From Parasponia andersonii (lineage: Eukaryota > Streptophyta > Magnoliopsida > Rosales > Cannabaceae): a stretch of 64,000 nucleotides of DNA. A program made the position numbers and the translations under genes. The stretch is from contig JXTB01000138.1 of assembly GCA_002914805.1 (NCBI GenBank), forward strand, positions 398,291 through 462,290. The letters run 5' to 3'. The notes under the pieces are model-generated. The model was not told where the DNA came from. It worked only from the letters and a program-made list of their open reading frames with translations, and ran no database searches. How positions within the stretch are numbered: the stretch's first letter is position 1; each line of letters begins with the position of its first letter. This document shows positions 12,520-22,272 of this stretch, one piece after another.

Positions 12520-15500
12520 ATCGGATTTGCTTATAATTTAGTGTTACCTTTGATTAATGCTTGGTAAGAGTTCTTTCTCACAATCAAATGTCAATTTATG
12601 ACAAGATCAAAATATTCAGTCCATTCTCTAGCAAGTGATAATTAATTGTAGAGGCCTTGCTTGGCTGCAATGCATATGTTTACCTTCTTTTTTTCTTTTT
12701 TTTTTCAATGAAGAAGTCAAAATTTGCAAAGTATTACAAATTACAAAGCAAAATATCATCATCTTTTTTCAAGAAAGTTGATGATTTAGTCTCCCTTTTT
12801 GCTTATTTAAAATATTCTTCGCAAAACAAAATAACTTAAAACGAAAATTCGTGTTCCAAACAAAAGAAGTCACTAATGCCTATTGCGGCTAAGGATATAG
12901 ACTAACTTAAAGAGGTGTGTCTGTAGACTCCTCTAAGATAGATTATATAGTTTTGGCTTTAAATGTTTACCACTTAGATGCAACATTGTACTTTTCTGAT
13001 TTTTAATAAGGGGTGGGGAATTTAAACCTTCAACCTCAAGATTGAAAGTGAGTATAATAACCAGTCAAGCTAAACTTGCGACCACGATAAAACATTGTAC
13101 TTCTTTTACTCCATCATAGGAATAAAAATGGAATAAAAGTTTCATCATACCTCATAACAACTTCTTTAGTTCTGTTGGCATCACTTTTGAGAAAACTAGA
13201 AAGTATGACTTCTCTAGAAAACTCTTCTAAATAAAAGAAGTGCTCATGAAAATCCCAACCAAACACTTCCGAAAGCAAATTTTAGGCCTTAAAAGTGCAA
13301 GCTATGCCAATTCCAAATAGGCACCTAGTAGATCCCTTTGTGTGAGTGCCTAGAAGTTCCTATGTTTGCCATCCTATTCAGATTCCTCTTAGTAATTTGT
13401 TCCAAAGATTAGTAAGTAGATAGCCACAAGTAGGTGATATAGCTTTTTATGTTCACCACCTTGCAAAAATTTCTCTATCCGAAAGTGTGTAGAAGGACAC
13501 CTTAAGTTTAAGGGTTGTGCAAACAAATTGAGGTGTTCGGACTTTATTAGCTAGAGTGTATCTTAAATGTAATGAGTGTGTAAAACTTAGACTCATTCAC
13601 AACTATTTTGGCAGTACTAGCCATGCTCATTTTTTTTGAGTTCTATCACTATTGTTTCTCTAAAATGGAAATAAATCCACAAGATGTCCTTCGTAGTCTG
13701 TTCAAAGTCTATAATTGACATTATTTGAACCTAAGAACTATTGGTCAAAGTTAATATATTCACAATTTAAGCATGAATCTCAAAGAGATAGCTATTGCAT
13801 ACACTGAAGTAATCTAACCCTTCTAATATTCATTAGACCTAGAAAATTAATGGAGTAAAATTCTGATGTAAGAAATTAATACCAATACTTCAAGTTGTTA
13901 AATTAGGAGTAACCTTCGTGTTATAAGGTTATAATTAGAGAACCAAGTTGCATACTCTGTTACAAAATCCTTTATCATTTCTTGCTTTCATTCACAATTT
14001 GACCACAAGATGTCTAGCCCAAAAAAGAATATTCTATTTTATTGCACATTAATAGAGATGTATAGTACCATTGAGATTCACCCTAGAGTGCTAGATAAAT
14101 ATAATTTTTTGATTGAAATACTTTCTTCCATGCACATAATTGATGTGCGACTTGGAACATAACAATTTCCCCTAGTTGAGGCCCTTATATTCTAAGGGAT
14201 CTATATTCTATTGCTCATATATTACCACAATCCTAACCGGTGGCAACTTACAATTGGCAATATCTTATAGGTGATTGGTTAGATTAGCTCTGATACCAAA
14301 TATAGTATCACTAGATCTTACTCAAGCTCTTGTTGAATATACTTTTCGGCTCCCAGATTGCCATTTGGATACTCATGACCGTATAACTACATGTATAATG
14401 TTGGACTTAGAACATTAGAAATAATAGAACAAATAATATTACCACAATCATTATGTTATATTTACTTAGTAAGTCAGGCAAATTTGGAAATGATTCTCAT
14501 TTTCTATCAATCTAAAATCTCATTTTCTATCAATGTACAATCTACAAATTAGTATTGAACTTAAAGTAACTATAGTAGAAAAGTGAGATTGTGATTCCTT
14601 TTCCTAATAATATGGGTGCACGTTTCTTTTGAGGCACCCTTGAAAAAACTAATTTAGATTTAGGGACTCTTTGGAATCAAACTTGTTCTGATTCTTATTC
14701 CCATGTTCACTAGCATTTGATATGAAAATAAGTATAATTCTGATTTTGATTCCTAAAATATGTATAGTAATCACCTTACTGACATTGACATGTTTCCTTC
14801 TTATTCAAATTTTTATCCAATTACTTCATATCTTATCCCCTAGTAAATAAGTCATTTATTATATTTAATGCATCCTCAAGTTGATTGAGGCATAACCTAA
14901 ATTTACTAATGGTAATGTAGTCAAAAGATGTTAAAGCTAAAATTTTACATATCTGGCTTTGCAAGGAGCCAGATATTGCATAAAAAGGGCTGGCCCCTGC
15001 CATCCAGACATAGCCTTTCCGCGTTTTGGCCCAACCAAGAGCACGAATCATTTTTGTTCATCATTTTCTTTTTGATTGTTTCTTTTTTCTTGTTTTTTTA
15101 GTACAAGTTGCTTCTGTGGTGAATTTCCTTTGGTAATTTCAGTTTTGTGCTTTCAATTTGTATTTTGAGTTTTGACTTTATAAGAACTGCTAAAAGATAA
15201 AGCTTCACATAACATTTTAGTTCACTAAGTTCTTACCCTTTCTACCACTGAGCTTCTATCTTCCAACAATAAGCAAAACCTACATATAGTTTTTACTTTC
15301 CTGTTATCAGAAGGAAAAGGTTTTTGCTTATTATATAGTCAACTTATCCACCTAATTTAAGCAAAGCATAGAATAGGCACATGCACGCACACCTTTGTAT
15401 CTGAGTATAGCTGAACTCGGCTATATGGATCATGGACAAATGTTCGAGAGCCTTAAAGCTCTTTAACGTGTTTAAGATGCATCATAAACATGTAAGTATC

Positions 15501-18500
15501 TCAATAGGATTATATTTGACTTTCAACTTTGAGAAATTGCAGCAGCTTACTTGACTATCCTCAAAAAAGTATTTGAGTAGAACCTTGAAAAATAAGACAC
15601 CAAGAAAGTTAAGAATATTGAAGCAAAATATAAATATTCATAGGACATACATTTCATGTAACATAAAACTTTTCCTGTAGTGATAACAAACTTTCCAATG
15701 TATAAGGTTAAATTTCACGGTTAATGGATCATAGGTTATAGCAAATGTCTTGGGGAAAAAAATAAATAAGTTCAAGCGCATGTATGTATGCCCTTTGTGT
15801 ATCTTAGCTAAAGCTTATGAGCTAGGTAATGGTACATGAAAAAGAGTGATGTCTTGCTTCTATTAAAGCAAAACCCACGTACAGATTGGTGATAGAGTAC
15901 TAAGATCTCAATTTATGTTGCATGCAGATTGAACTTGCCTGATAAAGCCAAAGAGCTCCACTGTTCTATTGTTAGTGAGTTTACATCATTTTCAAATGAG
16001 TGATAACATAAAGCCCTCTTGTTGCATTGACCTCAAACCCAAGCTCTAGTTTGCTTTAGTCTCAGAACTCTGCTCACAAGAGAGAAAAATATTACCTTTC
16101 CATTGTCATATGAAGATGAAAAACTAACAAGAGGTTGGCAACAATTCTTGCATGTGTAAGAGGAGAAAAGATTACCTTTAATTTTCAGAAAAAAAGAAGG
16201 GGGAACAAAAGTCGTTCTGGGCGTTCGTCTCCAAGTTCTGTTGAATCTGTTCCCTGACTTCCACTCAATGCCTCTGTAAAATCATCACATGTACAAGTTA
16301 TTCCAGGAAGGAATATTAGCAGATGAGATGAAACATTGTCCATATTCAAACCTGAAACTAGTTCATGGTTTAGAAAGATGATAGGGATTTATGGTTTGTT
16401 GCTAGCTAGATAACTCAAGAAGGGGTACCTATTAACTACCACCTGATAATACATGCAGTTACTTTGTTGTCCTGAAAGTAATCAATGACCATATTGACGC
16501 CAAAGGCCTATATGTTTGGAAAAATATACTTAGTTGCCTAATTATTTCTTTAGCCAAGATTCACTTGATTCCCCTGTTTAGCCCCAGGCTTGCTTTGGTT
16601 TTTGAGAAATCAGTGATATTGTTCCTACTCTGATGAGAACTTGCCCCTGTCTCGAATTTTCCTCTCATATTCATCCTCTGTGATGACCCAGCAGCTTTGC
16701 TCTTGATGGGACCAGTGAGACTTGAATCCTCGCTATGATTAATAAATAGAACTAGGATATTTTATTGCTATAACATGGAGAAAAATAATGGTGCAAACCA
16801 CTTTAATAAGATAAAATCAATTGCAATATTTTTGAGATAAGACAGGATGTAGAAGTGCAACACACTTTTATTGATTACTTTCAGAGGAATCACTGCACTC
16901 ACTTTCAGTTATTTCAGTATAACTGACATGTCATAGAATCAGAAAATGCAGCAGAGTGATTATATAGTCCATAATGAAATACTGATGGGAAATTGATTAT
17001 AAAGTACATCTAGAACGCAAACAGATGTTACTGAATTTGAGTCGAAAGATATACACAGCCTAAAATTTGTTGACACAAAACTCTGAAAAAGAAACCATAC
17101 AGAACCATTTTTTAAGACTACAAAATAACTGTAGTTCTGATGTTGCATAGCATTTCTCTTAAATGAATCAACTCCAAGATTCACATCCTACAGAATATTA
17201 ACAGAAAGCATGCAGATATGAACGTTCCTCTGATACATGCTGTCCACAGATTCCTGGAATTATGTCGAAAAAATTCCTTTCCCATAATCTCAGAAAGAGA
17301 TAAAAGAACATATCTGATTAAATTTCTGTCTTCTTTGGCAGCATGAAATCAGTAATTGAACGATACAATAAAGCGAAAGAGGATCATCATCAACTTGGGA
17401 ACCCAACCTCTGAAGTGAAGGTAACATACAATTTCTGGTCCTTAAGCCCTTCCATTGTTGTTTGTTTGTTTGGTTGTTTTTTCTTTTTTTTTAAACTCTA
17501 GGAACTTTTGAAAGCTCTTGGATTGCATTATCCATTCGTTGATAAATAACAACACTGAGAACATCATTTGAAGCATTGTTGGTTTTCCAAAAGCAAAACT
17601 ATCGAATGGTCAACAAGCTCAAAATTATGTTCATTTTCCTTCAAAAAACACAAACTAGAAGCAACGAGAATGCAATATTTCAATCCCAAACTTTTTTAGC
17701 TCTCATTTACTAGCATAAGATTTATCTACAGATCCTGCTAAACTTGGTGCTGAGAAAACATATCCACGTGATATTGGAGAGAATCCTCTCCATGACATCC
17801 AAAGCACCAAAACATGCTTATGCACACCAGAAAAGTAAGAAAAATGCACTTTTGCCATATAAGACTGAAGTTTGAACTAATTTGGTTTCTCATGACAGAG
17901 TACTACAAAATTTGCAATAATAATAAAAATCATTTTCGGTGCCCTTTGCTGAAAGTATATAATAGTCACATTTCAAAAAAATAGTATGACAATCAAAAGT
18001 TCCAAGGCAGAGAAGCTGAACATGTAAACAATAAAAAATAGCAATATGTGATTGAAAAGAAAAACTAGAGGTAGGAAATGTAGATAATTTGGACACAATC
18101 GTTTCTGACAGAGAATATCATGTTCAGACCTTATGATAATTCTAACAGTATATCTTTAAGGAAAGCGAAATATGAGAATGCTGAGCTCACAGTGTTAATA
18201 CCAAGACCTGAGAACAAAACATAGAGATGCTAACCTCAGTCAACAGTAAATCCTATAGATGTCCTAATAGGAAGTTATACATGAAAAGCTTGTTTGTTTC
18301 AACCATTCTATTATGTTCAAATGGAAAACTCATTAGAATGGGTGTTTCTTTCAAAAATTCAGTTTTCTATTCAAATGGTCCATCAGTCGCATCAACCATT
18401 AGAACGAGTTTTTTGTGAATGGAGTCTAAGAAGTATTTTTGAATTTTTGAATGATCCATTCTAATTACAGCCCATTCTATTTTATTTCACTTCAAATGTC

Positions 18501-21500
18501 TCTCGTTCTAATTATAACCCTTTCTACAATTTCCATTAAAATACACTCATTCAAATAGATGAACCAAACAGGGCAATTATTATGTATCTCTCTCAAAAAC
18601 ATAGCAGAAGATATTTCCAAGCAACCCAATACTTCAAATAGTCTGCTTACTCTTAAAGATACGACATATATAGTAAAATCTTATACTGGTTTTAACATCC
18701 AGATCTCTTTCCTCTTTCTTAGGCTCTTACGGATATGCTTCTACATTGTGGTATTCTAAATTTTACCCTTAAATAACAATAAATATCGCAAGCTTGAGCC
18801 AAATGAAGTAACGTTTAATTTCAGAAAAATAACTAATATTACTCGTCATTAATGTGATATATATACCCTTAAGCCAATGCTGAGATGGTAGATAATATTA
18901 CAAGTTGTGCAACACAATATCAATGGTATTGGTGTGACTGAAAAATATTGAAATAGAGATTAATTCAGGAAGTGAATTCATTCCTCAACTCTCGTTTTAC
19001 CATAGAAAGGAGAAAAAGAAGAACTAAGGGTACAGAAGATAACTAACATACTAGAGTTTCAAAGCCAAGCTTGTTCAGATTAATGTGTCTGCATCAGCCA
19101 AAGCTTTGACCTAGAGCCATTCAGTTTGCAATTACAGGAGGACAGCAGCCAGATATCATGACAAGCATTTTAGAGACAGCTCTCATAGCTGCACAAGTTT
19201 CAAATACTTCCGTTAAAATATATTTCATTGGTCTTGACAGATCATAACAACAATAAAGCAATTTCAAGTATAAATTCATAAGAAAATATTCAAGCTAGGA
19301 GGCAAGACATATTGCCAACTCTGAGAGATATTTACTAACAAAAGGCAGTAGAATAACTCTATTTCCATTACTGAAGAGAGAGAGAGGGAAAAAAAACCTT
19401 CCCAGGGTGACTTCCTTCTGGATGATAATGAGGAGAAAACGTTGTTTCAGTGGAAGCTGGAACACTAAACTATGCTAAAGATAATTGTGGTTTCTGATAA
19501 GTGTCATCCTGGATATAGTAAAACCTTAGGCTTGCTTGAATTTACTTCTAGTTTTTTTGTTTAAATAAATTTAAAATAGAAGTACAAATTTTGTTTTGGT
19601 TTTCAAATTTTAAAAACAAAAATATACTTGGCAAACTTTATTTCATTACTTGTTTTCAAAAGCGAAAAAGTACAAATAATGAAAAAAAGTCACATAGACT
19701 TATATTTGTATGTATATACGTATATGTATGTACATACTTGTGTATAAATGTTTGTATGTTCTTTTGTTTTTTTAATTTGTTTTAAAAAATAAAGGTAGTA
19801 GAAATTTTTTGTTACCACTTTTTTTGAAATTTTTGGTAACAATTTTTAAAAACAAAAAACAAAAACAAAGATGCCAAACAAACTTCCAATAAAATTTCCA
19901 CTTTTCGGTTTTAAAAAATAAAAAATAAAAAATGAAAGTGAATCCAAGCAAGCCCTTAGTATAAGGGTTTTTTCTACTTCATCAAAATTTCCATCCCCTT
20001 TAAGCAATGCAATTAGGAAAATAAAATCCACAAGAAATTGGGTCTACAAGTCATTGAGAACACAAATTTTGAACTTGTCACTCGTGTAAATCAAACTTAA
20101 ATGCTCAACCAGTATATTCTTCCTACTTCCAGGTTTACATCTTAGTTCAGGGGATTTTGTTACTGCTCTATGCTTTTGACCTAACAGTGCTGCCCAACTA
20201 GCAATGCTAATTGCAAATAAGCTCCATTTGTTTAAATATACAAGAAATGACTAAAGGAATTCCATTTATGACCATAGACGTATTCTATACAACTGCTTGC
20301 CAAAGTTTGCATGAAAGTCTGGAAAATTACAACCAGCCATATCAGCATCATACTAATGCATATTGGTCTCCCTCTAACTTCGCACAACATGAAATGAAGG
20401 CTCATCATGTGCAATTTTCAAACCTTAAGCATACGCATGCACATAAATGTTACCCTTTGATGATATCTCATCATCTTTTCCCTACATCATCTCTCTTTTT
20501 CCTAATAAAATCCTAGTTTCTTATCAAAAAAAAATGCACGCGCATTAATGTCGTCCAAATGACTGAATGAACAACTATCAATTACAATATTGGTCTTGAT
20601 AGCATTACTTTTCCTTCTTTAACATACTACTAACCACACGAATATAGTCTATTCTATGTAGCTAAACATGTCATTTTGCAATACAGTACATTTGGTTGAC
20701 CACTATAAAGTACTTTTTGACATAATTGCAACAGTACTTTCTTTTGTAGACACTTCGTTAGGTTTCTCAACTTAAATACACACTAGAAAGAATAAGGAAA
20801 CCCAGTAGATGACCTCAAGCCCCTTGCTTTAGCTAGATAGACTTATCTCAAGGTCCTTGCTTTAGCTCAATAGACTTAGCACCATGCCACAATACATAAA
20901 ACACCTAGGGCGGGAAGTTCATAAGATCAAACCTTTCTATGACAGAGATTTCCTTAGTCCTGTTTGAAATTATGTTTGTATGAAGAGTGGTCTTTTTTTT
21001 TTCGATGTAAATCATGTATCATGTTGTATGACCTAATGTGTCTAACTTTAGGATTTTTCCTTTCACCCTGAAAATGATGCCTACTTTATCATGCCTTTGA
21101 TTAGCAATGTCATTCTTAAGAATTCATCAATAATGAAAGCATACAAAATGTGCTTATCTTCTCAACAATGAAAAAGAGAAAATACAGAGTTCAAAAAGAA
21201 GCATAAAAATGTTGGATGTAGAAACACTCTCTCATACAAAAGTGCAAGCTCTAATATCTAAAGAGCACTTCATTGACTGATCACAGGTTCAATACGGATA
21301 ATGTGACTCTAGTAGGTAAACCAAAGAGCTTTTTCAGTATATATAACACACAGAAAAAGCAAATCGAAAATTATACAAGTTCCCAATAAACAAGGACAAA
21401 CCAAGCCTAATCTATTGAATCACTTTCATAACTTATTTTCATAGCTAGTACGATTGCACCCTCTGAGTGAAGTTCATAAATTCAAATACTTACTATTGCC

Positions 21501-22213
21501 ATAAAAGAAGAATTTGACACTGCAACAGCAATGAATGTCAATATATACACTAATATTTGCATATAATAATATCTTGATACATGCATTCCCACATATAGAT
21601 ACATATATTCTAAGCAATTTATTCCTTAATAATTTTGCATGCTCGTTACATTCACATACTTGAGTGAAAGAATTACTTTCAAAATAAGAAGTTTTTGTTA
21701 TTTTGGACATTATCAATTTTTATTGTATATGCTTATGGTAATACTCATCACTAAAAAAGTGTGCTTTATTTGATAGCTTTGGCAAAGGGAAGCGGCAATG
21801 TTAAGGCAGCAATTACAAAGCTTGCAAGAAAACCATCGGTAATAGTCCTTCTATTTTGACATGATTCATTATTCAAGAAACTAGGATACTAGAGAAATAC
21901 AACATATAGATACAGGACTAATCACAAACGAGATTCAAATTTCTTGATTTCCTAGCTAGTAATAGTTCGAATCTAATATGGTAATGGGGGCTGGGCTAGA
22001 GACACTTCCAATAAAAATGTTGCTATCTAGATGTCATTCACGGACCTTGATGCAGCCAACCTCTGTCGACTAGTGAGATAGCTAATAGACTATAAGTTCA
22101 CTACCCTAGCTTGTCCAACTTTTTCGAATCTGAAAAAGGGTGTTCTCAGCACAAAACAATCAAATTTAGTTATCTTCTTGGCATGGTACTTTCAAACACT
22201 TCAGCCTATCAAG

Positions 22214-22272
<59 letters not shown>

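Larger units (their letters stand above)
4266..17341 (+). other. Intron 1 of the MADS gene (13.1 kb)
   Basis: GT-AG bounded. Identified contents are a TTA run (4886-4921), a TG run (5033-5052), an AT run (5679-5720), a LINE tail (about 6480-7697), a SINE (9457-9622), a CT run (about 12150-12181), an RFC3-like exon (12248-12358), a TC run (12456-12514), a SINE relic (13005-13085) and a copia-type PBS match (14287-14298). The stretches 4300-6480, 7700-9440, 9745-12150, 13090-14280 and 14300-17340 hold nothing else I can support. First introns of MIKC genes often carry regulatory sequence, so some of this may be functional. Confidence 0.8.
17421..21776 (+). other. Intron 2 of the MADS gene (4.4 kb)
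   Basis: GT-AG bounded. It contains two MITEs (18289-18574 and 19529-19955). The stretch 20040-20110 looks faintly tRNA-like, and 20800-20900 has a doubled 'ccttgctttagct' segment. Nothing else in 17421-18288, 18575-19528 or 19956-21776 is supported. Confidence 0.75.

Noticed and set aside
20211..20516. 101-residue + frame in MADS intron 2
   Set aside because: No family resemblance, AT-rich codon use like the surrounding intron, overlapped by an equally open opposite frame.
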